Assembly: GCA_963712905.1 (NCBI GenBank) | Contig: CAVQJU010000014.1 | Span: 62,001 to 126,000 of the forward strand | Source: CAVQJU01 sp963712905 | GTDB taxonomy: Bacteria > Acidobacteriota > Vicinamibacteria > Vicinamibacterales > CAVVIG01 | Reading direction: 5' to 3' | Length of the DNA: 64,000 bases | Part shown: positions 32,780 to 42,575 of the stretch, in pieces | Position numbering within the stretch: the stretch's first letter is position 1 | Layout: every line of letters starts with the position of its first letter | Program-made: the position numbers and the translations under genes | The notes under the pieces: generated by a model | The model's input: only the letters and a program-made list of their open reading frames with translations | The model's database searches: none | Told to the model about the DNA's origin: nothing

Positions 32780-34748
32780 TCAGATGCGCACGTTCGACGG
32801 CATCTCGAGCTTGCCGACGAGCGACACCATGTCGTGGAACGCGTAGGTGGTGATGGGCTCGTGCGGGCGGAGGTCGAGATGCCCGGGCGCCCGCTGCCTG
32901 AGCGGGACGTAGTCCTCAGGCAGCGTGTCGACGCTGGCGATCTGCCGCAGCCCGGCGAAATACCCGGCGACGTCGTGATCGAGCGCCACCCGCGCCGGCA
33001 TCGGACGGCCCTTCCTCGGCATGATCTCGCGGTTGGCGGCCAGGACGGCCTGCGCATCGCTGCCGTCCAGGTCCACGCCGTACTCCTGCGCGAAGAACCG
33101 TCTGATCTCCGCCTGGAAGTCCTCCATCGCGTCGAACAGAAACTGCCCCTGCTCGTCGCTCCAGAACACGAGGAACCAGTCCTTCAGCCCGGTGCCCCGA
33201 TCGCGATCGATGAGCTCGCGGCGGATACGCCCGGAGATCGGGTAGCGGTCGGGAGCCGTCTCGCTGAGATCGAGCCATCGCTCCATGAAATCCATGGCCT
33301 GCACGCCGTGCTCGATCTGCACGTAGTAGAGCAGGTATTTGAGCAGCCCGAGCTTGACGAAGAGCTTGTACGCGAGACCCAGGTCGAACATCCGCCCGTA
33401 TTCCTCGCGCGTGAAGCTGTAGGTGGACTCGACGAACCCGTCCTCGCCGACCACGATGTCGAACTTGCGCTGGTACGCCGCGTCAGCCATCGGAGCGTTC
33501 GGCATGACGCTCGTGGCAAACAGCATCGCGGTGACCTTGTGATCGAAGCAGAACTGCAGATCCTTCTTGCACGTCTCGAAGGTCTGGCCGGGCAGGCCCA
33601 GCATGATGTCGGAGACCGCGGGGATGTCCTCCTTGTGGAAGAAGGTGATCATCTTCCGGTACTCGGTCATCTTGATGTTCGCGCGCTCGACATTCTTCAG
33701 GATCGTTTCGTCGGTCGTCTGCATCGAGATCTGGCCGCTCGCGATCAGCCCGGCGTCGCTCAGCAGCTTCACGATCTCCGTGAGGCGCGGGCTGGCCGTC
33801 TTCGCGTTGGTGTAGCCCACTTCTTTCGGGTAGCCGTACTTCTCTTTCATCGAGACGATGAAGCGCGCGATCTCGAGGTCGCGGGGCAGGATGCCGAAGT
33901 TGGCGTCGCAGAACCCCAGCAGCTGGATCTTGTGCTTCGCCGCATACTCCACTTCGCCGAAGACGCGCTCATCGCTGAGGCGGGCGATCTTCGCCAGCGT
34001 GGCGGCGCCCCAGTCGCAGAACGTGCAGCCGTACGGGCAACCGCGGTTGGTTTCGATCGGAAGGTAGAACTTGCCGTCCACCCAGTGGTCGAACTCGCCC
34101 GTGGTGTACGGCGACGGGTAGATCCCCAGGTCCATCGTACGCGCGCGATCGGGTGTGCGGATCAGGCGGCCGTTCTGCCGGACGGTGAGTCCCTCCACGG
34201 CCGACAGGTCGGCGCGCGCCAGGTCGGACGGTTCAACGCCCGACTCCGCGATCGTTCTGAGGAGCTCGGCCAGCGTGACCTCGCCCTCGTGGCGCACGGC
34301 CGCGTCGACGTACGGGTGCGCCGCGAAGTACTTCTCGCACGCGGCCGGGTCCCTCGGGATGTGCGGGCCTCCGACGATGACGAGCGAGCCGGGCGCGCGG
34401 CGTTTGATGCGCTCGGCGAAGTCGCAGTTGACCTGGTGGTTCCAGACGTAATGAGAGAGGAGGAACACGCCGGGCTGTTTCGGGAAACTGTCGACGAGCG
34501 CCGGCACCTCGCGCCCCTGGACCGGCGTGATGCGGCCGAACTCCAACCGGTCGAGCAGCTCGCCGTCGCGGTGGACCTTCGCGTACGCGGTCAGGCATCC
34601 GAGCGCGTAGAAGCTGCTCCAGAACTCCATCGGTTCCCGGTTCGCGCCGAGCGACACGGGGTAGACGCCGATCTTGTTCGAGCGGGGCCAACCCAGGGCC
34701 GAAGTCAACGTGGATGTCCAGCCACTCTTTCTCAAGCAATGCCCCCAT
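32780..34748 (-). CDS. B12-binding-type radical SAM protein, frameshift near the start
   Basis: The main frame (from TTG 34735, 651 residues) has an N-terminal Rossmann-like region with LVIVGGPHIPRDP, as in cobalamin-binding radical SAM enzymes. The radical SAM motif follows in RGCPYGCTFCDWG (about 245-257), with a barrel containing LLGFCDANFGILPRD and SDIMLGLPGQT. A DxHxxG cobalamin motif is not seen, so B12 use is uncertain. The first 20 residues make little sense, whereas another frame from ATG 34748 gives MGALLEKEWLDIHVDFGPG and would join WPRSNKIGVYPV after a one-base shift near 34695. The substrate is unknown. No partner genes lie alongside, apart from the DinB gene downstream. Confidence 0.85.
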
Positions 34749-34960
34749 GACGGTGTTCCGACGGCAAACCCATAAGCTCAACAGCAGATTTCGGGCCGTT
34801 CTTGACGCTGCTTTTGGCCAGAATTGACGCCATTCTTGCGAGGACCATTCCCGTCGGGGGCAAAGGCTTCAGTCGAGGCGGAAAAAAGCCCTCCAATAGG
34901 GAGACTTTCTGGGACGCCGGTTTCACCTAGAATGCGAGGGCCATTTCGGGAGGGCTGGAG

Positions 34961-35965
34961 ATGAAAACGGTCTATCGCGCGGCGGGTACGACGCTGCTCG
35001 CCGGCACGCTGCTGTCCATCACCACGGCGGCGCCCTACGCGCAGGCCGCGGCTTCGCCCGTGAAGGGCCTCGGCAACTTCAGCCACATCGTCGCGAGCCT
35101 CGACCGGTCGCTGGCGTTCTATCGCGACGGTCTCGGCCTCGAGGTGACCGGACCCGCGGCGGTGTTCCGCCCCGACCAGGTCATCATGAAACTCGCCAAC
35201 GTGCCGGGCGCGCAGACGCGCTACACGTGGCTGAAAATCCCCGGCTCGCCGATGGCCGTCGAGCTGATCGAATACAAGGACATCGATCGCCGCCCTGTGT
35301 TGCCGCGGTTCCAGGATCCGGGCGCCACCACGCTGTCGGTGCGCGTGCGCGAATTGGACGGTACCATCGCGAGGCTGAAGACGCTCGGCGGACGCGTAAT
35401 CACCGTGACCGGCGTACCCGCCGAGATCGGCGGCCGCTCGCGCATTGTCTTCATGCAGGATCCGGATGGCTTCGTCATCGAGCTGAGCCAGGCGCTCACG
35501 CCGCCGGCGCCCGAGACGCCGGGGAACGTGCTCGGCGCGAGCTTCGAGCTGACCATTGCCGACACGGACAAGACGATCTCGTTCTATCGCGATCTGCTCG
35601 GCCTGCAGCCGACGGTGGGCGCGGCGTTCAACGGCGACACGCTGATGGCCGACACCGCCGGCACGCCCGGTGCGCGGTTTCGCCAGAGCCGTGTCCAGGT
35701 GCCAGGTATGTCCGACGCGATCCGGTTGATCGAGTTCGCGGGCATCGACCGCAAACCGCTCGGAAGCCGTTTGCAGGATCCGGGCATGGCGATGCTGCAG
35801 GTGATCGTGCGCGACGTGGACACGCTCGTTGCGACGCTCAAGGCCGGCGGTGCGTCGATCGTGACCGTGGGCGGCGCGCCGCTCGACTTCGGCCCGTTGC
35901 GCATCGCAGTCGTCCGCGATCCGAACAACCTGTTCCTCGAGCTGATCCAGCGCCCGCCCCAGTGA
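34961..35965 (+). CDS. Secreted protein with two VOC domains
   Basis: The 334-residue product has a signal peptide (residues 1-30, ending PYAQA) and two VOC domains: about 40-175 (FSHIVASLDRSLAFYRDGLG to VFMQDPDGFVIEL) and about 190-330 (FELTIADTDKTISFYRDLLG to VVRDPNNLFLELIQ). Both keep a late Glu. GGAG lies upstream of ATG 34961, and TAGAAT about 30 bp before the start may be a -10 box. Extracytoplasmic VOC proteins are unusual outside Acidobacteriota. The function is unknown. The DUF5916 gene starts 37 bp downstream and may be co-transcribed. Confidence 0.88.
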   Translation: MKTVYRAAGTTLLAGTLLSITTAAPYAQAAASPVKGLGNFSHIVASLDRSLAFYRDGLGLEVTGPAAVFRPDQVIMKLANVPGAQTRYTWLKIPGSPMAVELIEYKDIDRRPVLPRFQDPGATTLSVRVRELDGTIARLKTLGGRVITVTGVPAEIGGRSRIVFMQDPDGFVIELSQALTPPAPETPGNVLGASFELTIADTDKTISFYRDLLGLQPTVGAAFNGDTLMADTAGTPGARFRQSRVQVPGMSDAIRLIEFAGIDRKPLGSRLQDPGMAMLQVIVRDVDTLVATLKAGGASIVTVGGAPLDFGPLRIAVVRDPNNLFLELIQRPPQ

Positions 35966-36002
35966 ACTTTTCGCAGGGGTGCGGCGTCTAAACCCGCGAC
36001 CC

Positions 36003-38297
36003 ATGCGTCTCGGCCGAGTCACGACACTGGCCACGGCCGCGTTGCTCGCAGCCCGCGCCGCCACCGCCCAGACGGCTCTCTCCGGCGACACCATCCACAT
36101 CACGCGCGCGACCGGGCCCATCACGGTCGACGGCGACCTGTCCGATGCGGCCTGGCGCGACGCCACGCGGGTCGAGAAGTGGTACGAGACGAAGCCGGGC
36201 GATAACCTCGAGCCGAAGGTCAGGAACGTCGGGTACCTGACGTTCGACGACAAATACTTTTACGCGGCATTCGAGTTCGACGACCCGAATCCGTCCGCCA
36301 TCCGGGCGCCGTACGCCGATCGCGACAACATCAACGGCAACTCCAACGACTACGGCGGCGTCATCATCGACGCCCGGAACACGGGCTCGAACGCCGTCCT
36401 CTTTCTGGTCACGCCCCGCAACACGCAGTACGACGCCATCACGGACGATTCGTCCAACGAAGACGCATCGCCCGACTTCTTCTGGGATTCGGCCGCAAAG
36501 ATCACAGATCGCGGCTGGACGCTCGAGATGCGCATCCCGTTCTCGTCGATTCGTTACAAGAACGTGGATCCGCAGACGTGGCGCATCATGCTCTATCGGA
36601 ACTATCCGCGCGACTTCCACTTTCAGTTCTTCTCAATGCCCATTCCGCGCGACAGCAACTGCTTCGTGTGCCGCGCGAACGTGCTGACGGGGGTCGAGAA
36701 GCTCCCGGGCGGCGGGCACATCGTCGCCGCGCCGTATGCCGCCGCGAGCAACGTGGCCGAGCGCCCGGGGCCGCCCGGATCACCTCTGGGCGACGCCGTG
36801 CTGCACTCGCAGGTCGGCGTGGACGTGAAATATCTGCCAAACGCCGACAATGCCATCGACGTGACGGTGAAACCGGACTTCTCGCAGGTCGAATCCGACA
36901 CCGCGCAGATCGCCACGAATCAGCGGTTCGCGCTGTTCTACCCTGAGAAGCGTCCGTTCTTCCTCGAGGGCATCGACATGTTCGCGACGCCGCTTCAGGC
37001 CGTCTACACGCGGACGATCACGGCGCCGGTTGCGGGCGGACGCGTCACGGGGAAAGCCGCGGGCGTCCGCTACACGGTGCTGGTGGCGGACGACGACGGC
37101 GGCGGGAGCGCGATTCTTCCGGGGCCGAACGGTTCGGATTTCGCGCCCATCAACTTCGGGTCCACCGTGTTCATCGCGCGGGCGAAGCGCGACATTGGCC
37201 TCTCGTTCGTCAGCGTCCTGGCGACGGACCGGGAGCATCACGCCGTCGAGGCTGGTCCCGGACAGCCGCGCGATGGCGACGGCTACAACCGGGTCGTCGG
37301 GCCTGATTTTCAGTGGCGGCCGTCGGGGCAGGACGTGGTGGCGGGGCAGTGGCTCTACAGCAACACGAAGACGCCAAACCGTCCCGTTCTCGCGGACGAG
37401 TGGACGGGGCAGACGCTGACGGGGCACGCGTCCCAGCTGCAATGGAGTCACAACAGCGTTCACGTCGACTGGTTCGGGCGGTACCGCGACATCAGCGACG
37501 GATTTCGCGCCGACACCGGATTCATCCCGCAGGTGGGCTATCGCGAGGCGACCGGCAACACCGGCTGGACGTTCAGGCCGACCAACTTCCTGTCGCGGAT
37601 TCGCCCTTTCACGAACCTCGGCCGCCAGCTCGACATGTCCGGCAGCGTCATCAACCGCAATCTGCAGCCGGGCGTCGAAATGGATTCCAAGCTGAGCGGC
37701 TTCATGCTGTTTCAGTACATCGACGAAAGCGTCCGCACGCCGGCGGACGTGCTCATCGGCCGCCGGCAGTTCCAGTACTACGTGCGGTTCAGCCCGTCGG
37801 GCTTTTTCGCACAGCTCCAGTCCGACGGCTCGCTCGGAGAGGACATCGACTTCGAGAACTCGCGCCCAGGCCACGGCCCCACGATCAACACCAGCGCGAC
37901 GCTGCGTCCGACCGATCACCTCGAGCTCGCGCTGCTCGCGAACCAGCAGTGGCTCAACGTGGACGATGCGGCCGGCGTTTCACGCCGGCTCTTTACGGCG
38001 CGCGTCCTCAGGGTCAAAGGCACGTACACGTTCACGTCGCGCCTGTTTGCCCGGGTCATCGCGCAATACGTGTCGGTCGATCGCGATCCCTCGCTCTACT
38101 CCCACCCCGTGACGGCGCAATCGGGCACCTTTGGCGGCTCCGCGCTGCTGGCCTACAAGCTGAACTGGCAGTCCGTGATGTTTGTGGGGTACGGAGACGA
38201 TCGCGATCTCGCCACGATCGCCGCCGATCGGGCGCGGCGTCTCACGCCGCTCGACCGGCAGGTGTTCGTGAAGGTGTCGTACGCGTTCCAGCGCTAG
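36003..38297 (+). CDS. DUF5916 outer-membrane protein with CBM9-like domain
   Basis: From ATG 36003 (764 residues) there is a signal peptide ending ARAATAQ. A CBM9-like beta-sandwich follows (about 25-225) with ITVDGDLSDAAWRDA, YFYAAFEFDDPNP and EMRIPFSSIRY. The DUF5916 barrel domain follows (about 260-764), with PDFSQVESDTAQIATNQRFA and LFYPEKRPFFLEG. The protein ends in an aromatic residue region (FVKVSYAFQR), although not in the usual terminal Phe. These proteins are common in Acidobacteriota and Bacteroidetes. They are probably surface glycan- or polymer-binding barrels. GTG 35979 would add eight residues. It may form an operon with the VOC gene. Confidence 0.92.
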   Translation: MRLGRVTTLATAALLAARAATAQTALSGDTIHITRATGPITVDGDLSDAAWRDATRVEKWYETKPGDNLEPKVRNVGYLTFDDKYFYAAFEFDDPNPSAIRAPYADRDNINGNSNDYGGVIIDARNTGSNAVLFLVTPRNTQYDAITDDSSNEDASPDFFWDSAAKITDRGWTLEMRIPFSSIRYKNVDPQTWRIMLYRNYPRDFHFQFFSMPIPRDSNCFVCRANVLTGVEKLPGGGHIVAAPYAAASNVAERPGPPGSPLGDAVLHSQVGVDVKYLPNADNAIDVTVKPDFSQVESDTAQIATNQRFALFYPEKRPFFLEGIDMFATPLQAVYTRTITAPVAGGRVTGKAAGVRYTVLVADDDGGGSAILPGPNGSDFAPINFGSTVFIARAKRDIGLSFVSVLATDREHHAVEAGPGQPRDGDGYNRVVGPDFQWRPSGQDVVAGQWLYSNTKTPNRPVLADEWTGQTLTGHASQLQWSHNSVHVDWFGRYRDISDGFRADTGFIPQVGYREATGNTGWTFRPTNFLSRIRPFTNLGRQLDMSGSVINRNLQPGVEMDSKLSGFMLFQYIDESVRTPADVLIGRRQFQYYVRFSPSGFFAQLQSDGSLGEDIDFENSRPGHGPTINTSATLRPTDHLELALLANQQWLNVDDAAGVSRRLFTARVLRVKGTYTFTSRLFARVIAQYVSVDRDPSLYSHPVTAQSGTFGGSALLAYKLNWQSVMFVGYGDDRDLATIAADRARRLTPLDRQVFVKVSYAFQR

Positions 38298-38992
38298 CGC
38301 GGCTCGCCGATGAATACCCGATAGGGATCGATCGGCGTGCCCTCCCACCAGTGACGCGCAGGCGTCAACTGAAAGATGGCGAAGTGCAGGTGCGGCGTAT
38401 TCGGCGGCGCGTTGCCCGACGTACCGACATAGCCGATGATGTCCGATCGTGAGACGCTCTGCCCCTCCCGGATCCCCTCCGCGTAGCGCTCCAGGTGCGC
38501 GTAGTAGTAGCAGAAGCGGCCGCTGGGATCGAACTGATAGATCGTCCTGCCGCCCGCCTTGCTCAAGAAGAGCTTTGCGATCGTCCCGTTCTCGACCGCG
38601 TGCACGGGCGTGTTGCGCGGCGCGAGGATGTCCACCGCCTCGTGTGCGCGTGTGCCGCCGCCGCGCCGTTCGTCGAACGCGCCCTTGAGCGGTTCGGGGG
38701 CCATGCTGTCGATGGGGAGGCGCAAGCCGCGGCGCGCGAGCTCCTCGACAGCCGGCAGATCCGACGGCGGAGCGATTGGATTCGCGGGAGGCGTGGCAGA
38801 AAGACGCGCCGGCGGCGCTTGAGCAATCACCGGTTCGGTCGGTGCGACTGCAGGCGCCGCGGGCCGGACCGGAAGGGGCGGGCCGTTCTCGCGCAACTGC
38901 CAGTCGGCCAGGGCTCCCACGCAGCAGCCGATGATCAACGCGGCGATCACGGGCCCGGAGATCCGGTGTGAACCCAGGCGGCGCTTTCTCAC
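38294..38992 (-). CDS. M23-family (LytM) peptidase, membrane-anchored
   Basis: From GTG 38992 (232 residues) the protein has a single N-terminal span (ISGPVIAALIIGCCVGALAD), a Pro/Ala-rich linker and an M23 domain (about 95-225). The zinc residues are seen as HEAVD (HxxxD) and HLHFAI (HxH), with YYAHLERYAEGI typical of the LytM fold. It should cleave peptidoglycan cross-links or activate amidases. Its start overlaps the stop of the L,D-transpeptidase gene (GTGA), so the two wall enzymes are coupled. The 3' end overlaps that of the convergent DUF5916 gene by 4 bp. Confidence 0.93.
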   Translation of the reverse strand: MRKRRLGSHRISGPVIAALIIGCCVGALADWQLRENGPPLPVRPAAPAVAPTEPVIAQAPPARLSATPPANPIAPPSDLPAVEELARRGLRLPIDSMAPEPLKGAFDERRGGGTRAHEAVDILAPRNTPVHAVENGTIAKLFLSKAGGRTIYQFDPSGRFCYYYAHLERYAEGIREGQSVSRSDIIGYVGTSGNAPPNTPHLHFAIFQLTPARHWWEGTPIDPYRVFIGEPR

Positions 38993-39987
38993 TCGAACAC
39001 CACAGGCGTGCCCGGCTGCACGAGTGCGGCCAGGCGAGCGGCATCCCAGTTGGTCAGGCGCACGCAACCATGCGAGGCCTTCGCGCCGATGCTCGATGGC
39101 TCGGACGTCCCGTGCACGCCGTAGTGCTCGAGGTCGAGGCCGATCCACACGATTCCCACGGGGTTGTTTGGCCCCGCCTTGATAGTGGCCGCGTCGTCTT
39201 TCGGATCCGCGTCCCAGAACAGATCCGGGTTGTAGTGAAACACGGGACGCCAGGTGACCGACGTGATCTTCCAGCTGCCCGGCGGCAGCGGATCGTGCGT
39301 GCTGCCGCTCGAGACCGGCGCGAAGAAGACGAGCGTTCCGTCCGGGCGCGTTACGCGCAGCGCCGACTCTTCACGTGACACACGGACGGACACGCCCGCG
39401 GCAGACGCATCGCGCTGCGGTTTCGCGGCCTCGTCGAAGGGTGTGACCGCCGGCACGACGATTTGTTCCCCGGCGGAGAAGCGTGCGCGCGGGTTGAGGC
39501 GTTTCAACAGCGCCGGCGCGGCGTGAAATCGCTCGCTGAGCAGTTCGAGAGGCGATGTGTACTGAAGTCCCGGGAGCCTGGCTGCCGCCTCCATGTCCGC
39601 CGGCAGACGCTCGATGAACGGCCCCTTCACGTCATCCGCGGTGACGGTGTACGGCATGAGTGTCGGCTTTTCATCACTCTCATCGAGCACCGCCCACACC
39701 GCGCAGTCGGGCCGACCGTTGGGCGCCATGCCGTGCGCTTCCTGAAAGGCGGCCAGCGCGCGCGTGGTGCTCACGCCGAGGCCGCCGTCGATCTGACCGG
39801 GCGAGAACCCGTGTTGATCCAATCGGATCTGCCACTGCACGGCGTTCGCACACGGCGGAGCTGACGCACGCCGGCCGGGCCGCGATCGTGTGGAGGGCGG
39901 GGAGCCGAGCACGGTTGTGCTGGCCTCCGCGAGAACGCCGAGCGTCGCGAGACAGAAGAGCCATCGATTCGGACGCGTCCGGCGCAT
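38989..39987 (-). CDS. L,D-transpeptidase (YkuD) with peptidoglycan-binding domain
   Basis: The 332-residue product has a signal peptide (about 1-29), a PG_binding_1 domain (about 47-102: QIRLDQHGFSPGQIDGGLGV), a LysM-like linker and a C-terminal YkuD domain (about 200-330). Its catalytic motif is HYGVHG...SHGCVRL, with Cys and His intact. It forms 3-3 cross-links or anchors lipoproteins to peptidoglycan. The M23 peptidase follows with a 4 bp overlap, which pairs bond making and cutting in one transcript. The start at ATG 39987 is clear. It diverges from rhlE. Confidence 0.94.
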   Translation of the reverse strand: MRRTRPNRWLFCLATLGVLAEASTTVLGSPPSTRSRPGRRASAPPCANAVQWQIRLDQHGFSPGQIDGGLGVSTTRALAAFQEAHGMAPNGRPDCAVWAVLDESDEKPTLMPYTVTADDVKGPFIERLPADMEAAARLPGLQYTSPLELLSERFHAAPALLKRLNPRARFSAGEQIVVPAVTPFDEAAKPQRDASAAGVSVRVSREESALRVTRPDGTLVFFAPVSSGSTHDPLPPGSWKITSVTWRPVFHYNPDLFWDADPKDDAATIKAGPNNPVGIVWIGLDLEHYGVHGTSEPSSIGAKASHGCVRLTNWDAARLAALVQPGTPVVFE

Positions 39988-40095
39988 GCCGTGGAACTAG
40001 CACGACGCGTGCCCCGAATCGACAGCTCTGCTTTCGTACGCGCCCGGCCGCCGTAAATGGGTCATAATGAACACTCCGTCTCGACAAAGGATTCA

Positions 40096-41455
40096 GTGCC
40101 GTTCAGCCACTTCAAGCTCCACCCCGACCTCCTCAAGGGCCTCAAAGACCTCGGTTTCGTGAAGCCTACCCCGATTCAGACCGACGCTATTCCGCCGGCG
40201 GTCGAAGGCCGCGACCTCCTCGCGTGCGCGATGACGGGCAGCGGCAAGACCGCGGCGTTCCTCCTGCCGATCCTGAGCGCGCTCATCGCGAAACCGCGCG
40301 GCACGACGCGCGCTCTCGTGCTGACGCCGACGCGCGAGCTCGCGGCGCAGATCCTCGAGGACCTGAACGCCATCGCCGTTCACACGCCGCTCAGTGCCGC
40401 GGCCGTGTTCGGCGGCGTCGGCATGGGGCCGCAGGAACACGCCTTCCGCAGCGGCGTGGACGTGATCATCGCGACGCCGGGCCGGCTGCTCGATCATTTC
40501 CGCGCGCCGTATGCGAGGCTGACGGGGCTCGAGTTCCTCGTGCTGGACGAAGCCGACCGCATGCTCGACATGGGCTTTCTGCCCGACATCCGGCGCGTGC
40601 TGCGTCACCTGCCGAAGCGCCGTCAGACGCTCTTCTTCAGCGCGACGATGCCGGGACCGATCGCGGAGCTGTCGCGGGAGATGCTGCACAACCCGGCGAC
40701 AATCAACATCGAACGGCGCTCGGCGCCCGCAACCGGCATCACGCAGGCCGTGTACCCGGTGGCCCAGGCGCTGAAGGCGCCGCTGCTCCTGGCGATGCTC
40801 GGCGGCGAAGTCAGCGATGCGCTGGTGTTCACGCGGACGAAGCACCGCGCGGATCGGCTGGCGCGGTATCTCGGCGAGCGTCACGTGTCAGGTTGAACGC
40901 ATCCACGGCAACCGGTCGCAGGCGCAGCGCACCGCGGCGCTCGCGGGGTTCAAGTCCGGCCGCTACAAGGTGCTGGTCGCCACGGATATCGCCGCACGCG
41001 GCATCGACGTGACCGCGCTCGGGCACGTCATCAACTTCGACGTGCCGGGCGTGGCCGAGGACTACATTCACCGCGTCGGCCGCACGGCGCGGGCCGAACT
41101 GACCGGATCGGCGTTCACGCTGGTGTCGCCCGAAGAAGAGGGGAGCCTGCGCGATATCGAGCGGGCGATAGGCAAGCGGCTCCCGCGCGTGACGATTCCC
41201 GACTTCGACTACGAGTCGCGTCCGGCCAGTCTCGAGGTGCCGCATGCCCAGCGCATCGCGGAAATCCGGGCCCGAAAGGCCGAAGAGCGGGCGCGCGCCC
41301 GCGTCAACGCCGAGCGCCGCGCGCACGCGCTGCGGCGGGCGTCAGGCCCCGGCGGCCGACAGGCGGGCCAGGCGGCCGGGCCCGGACAGTCCCCCCAGGC
41401 CCCCCAGGGCCGGGGGCCGCGCCAGGGCCGAAAGCCCTGGGATCGCCGCAAGTGA
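40096..41455 (+). CDS. rhlE: DEAD-box RNA helicase RhlE-like, split by a one-base insertion
   Basis: The first frame from GTG 40096 (AAGG box upstream) has the Q motif FVKPTPIQTDAIPPA, AMTGSGKTAAF, PTRELAAQI, VLDEADRMLDMGF and FFSATM, then YLGERHVS. One extra G near 40893 shifts to a second frame that continues VERIHGNRSQAQRTAALAGF, HVINFDVPG and HRVGRTAR to a basic, Gly/Gln/Arg-rich tail ending at 41455. Repaired length is about 452 residues, and nothing else is damaged. It is the same kind of break as in cysS, so a consensus error is likely. RhlE helps ribosome and RNA turnover, and it is followed by a cold-shock gene. Confidence 0.93.
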
Positions 41456-41515
41456 GGCGCGAACCGCTACAATGGGACTCGCCGGCATCGAGCCGGCGCT
41501 TACAGGGAGAGCGAC

Positions 41516-41722
41516 ATGGCATCGATCAAAGGCACGATCAAGCGTCTGGTCAGCGACAAGGGTTTCGGGTTCATTGCGGCGGGTGACGGCAACGAGTACT
41601 TCTTCCACCAGTCGGCGTGCTCGGGAATGGCGTTCGACGACCTCCGCGAAGGCCAGGCGGTCACGTTCGAGAGCGGCCAGGGTCCGAAGGGTCCGAGGGC
41701 AGAGAACGTCCGGCTCGCGTAG
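41516..41722 (+). CDS. Cold-shock domain protein
   Basis: The 68-residue protein is a single cold-shock domain. RNP1 is KGFGFI and the RNP2 region reads EYFFHQSAC, with the usual GTIKRLVSDKG start. It binds single-stranded RNA and DNA as a chaperone. GGGAGA precedes ATG 41516. A 7-bp stem hairpin (CGCCGGC...GCCGGCG, 41480-41498) lies in the leader 18 bp before the start, and TACAAT at about 41468 could be a -10. The hairpin might be a thermal or translational control element. Placement after rhlE matches the cold-shock link of both genes. Confidence 0.95.
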   Translation: MASIKGTIKRLVSDKGFGFIAAGDGNEYFFHQSACSGMAFDDLREGQAVTFESGQGPKGPRAENVRLA

Positions 41723-41764
41723 ACGCGACCAGCCCCACCTTTTCGCCTAATCCGTCTATTTGAT

Positions 41765-41785
41765 CACTTGACGCCTCGTCAAGTG
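41765..41785. repeat. Perfect 9-bp inverted repeat, loop of three
   Basis: CACTTGACG-CCT-CGTCAAGTG is a perfect hairpin, followed by TCAGGTACC. No T-tract follows, so it is not a classical terminator. It is a possible REP-like element or operator after the cold-shock gene. 41786-41906 contains no gene. Confidence 0.7.
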
Positions 41786-41906
41786 TCAGGTACCTTCGGA
41801 GCATCCCTCGCGCCTCTGCGGACGGCCTCCCAGCTCCTCCGCGCGGTTCCTGCGTTTGTCTGTACGGAGCAACTCATCGGTTGCTCCACCTAACGGAGGT
41901 TTGTTC

Positions 41907-42536
41907 ATGAAATGGGTTTTGTTTGTCATGGCTGCCATGCTGGCCCTCGGCACGGCCTCGGCGGCCCGGGCGCAGGGTCTGGTTGTCGGTCCGTACGCGG
42001 AGTTCCAGTCCGGTTTTACCGTCGGCTCGACCGTGGGGGGCCTGTTCGGGGGCGAAGCGGGGTTCAGCGCCAATACGTTCGACATCTATTTCGAAGGCGG
42101 CAAGATGTTGAATACGAAGAGCTCGGAGATGGACGCCGCCGCCGCGACGATTGCGGCGTCCCTCGGCGCGACGTTCGAGGCGAGCCAGCCGACCAACTAC
42201 TTCGACATCGGGTTCTGGTACAAGTTTCCGACGACGGGAAAATATCAGCCGTACGCAGGCATCGGCCTCGGCAGCGCGGGCGTCACGCGCGAGACCAAGT
42301 TTTTCGACGCGAGTGGCAAAGACATCACGGGCGACCTCCTGTCGATGGGCGTCCAGCTCGGCGGCGACCTGCAGGGCAGCGAACGGGGATTTCTGTTTAC
42401 CGTCGGCGGCGGCGCGCGGATTGGCCTGACTGGACAACTGTTCGCGGACGTGTCGTACCGGTACGGACACGTCTCCATCTCGTCGGGTGGCGTGAACACG
42501 AATCGCATCCAGTTCGGGATCGGCGCCCACTTCTAG
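41907..42536 (+). CDS. Small outer-membrane beta-barrel protein
   Basis: The 209-residue protein starts at ATG 41907, 6 bp after ACGGAGGT. A signal peptide (KWVLFVMAAMLALGTASAAR ending AQ) is followed by alternating beta strands (FDIYFEGGKML, YFDIGFWYKFPTTGKYQPYA, GIGLGSAG, ADVSYRYGHVSI). The chain ends in IQFGIGAHF with the terminal Phe needed for BAM-dependent insertion. Eight strands fit an OmpA/OmpX-like barrel. No C-terminal OmpA domain is present. The function is likely structural or adhesive. The next gene starts 39 bp downstream. Confidence 0.88.
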   Translation: MKWVLFVMAAMLALGTASAARAQGLVVGPYAEFQSGFTVGSTVGGLFGGEAGFSANTFDIYFEGGKMLNTKSSEMDAAAATIAASLGATFEASQPTNYFDIGFWYKFPTTGKYQPYAGIGLGSAGVTRETKFFDASGKDITGDLLSMGVQLGGDLQGSERGFLFTVGGGARIGLTGQLFADVSYRYGHVSISSGGVNTNRIQFGIGAHF

Positions 42537-42575
42537 CATCTGGTGTTCGTTAATCTTTTCCCGCGGTAGGAGCAC

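Noticed and set aside
32834..34750. Plus-strand frame of 638 codons opposite the radical SAM gene
   Set aside because: Pure mirror of the coding strand and no recognisable fold. The radical SAM motif on the minus strand is decisive.
34778..36253. Antisense open frame of 491 codons opposite VOC and DUF5916 genes
   Set aside because: Shadow of two well supported genes on the plus strand, with no protein-like motif.
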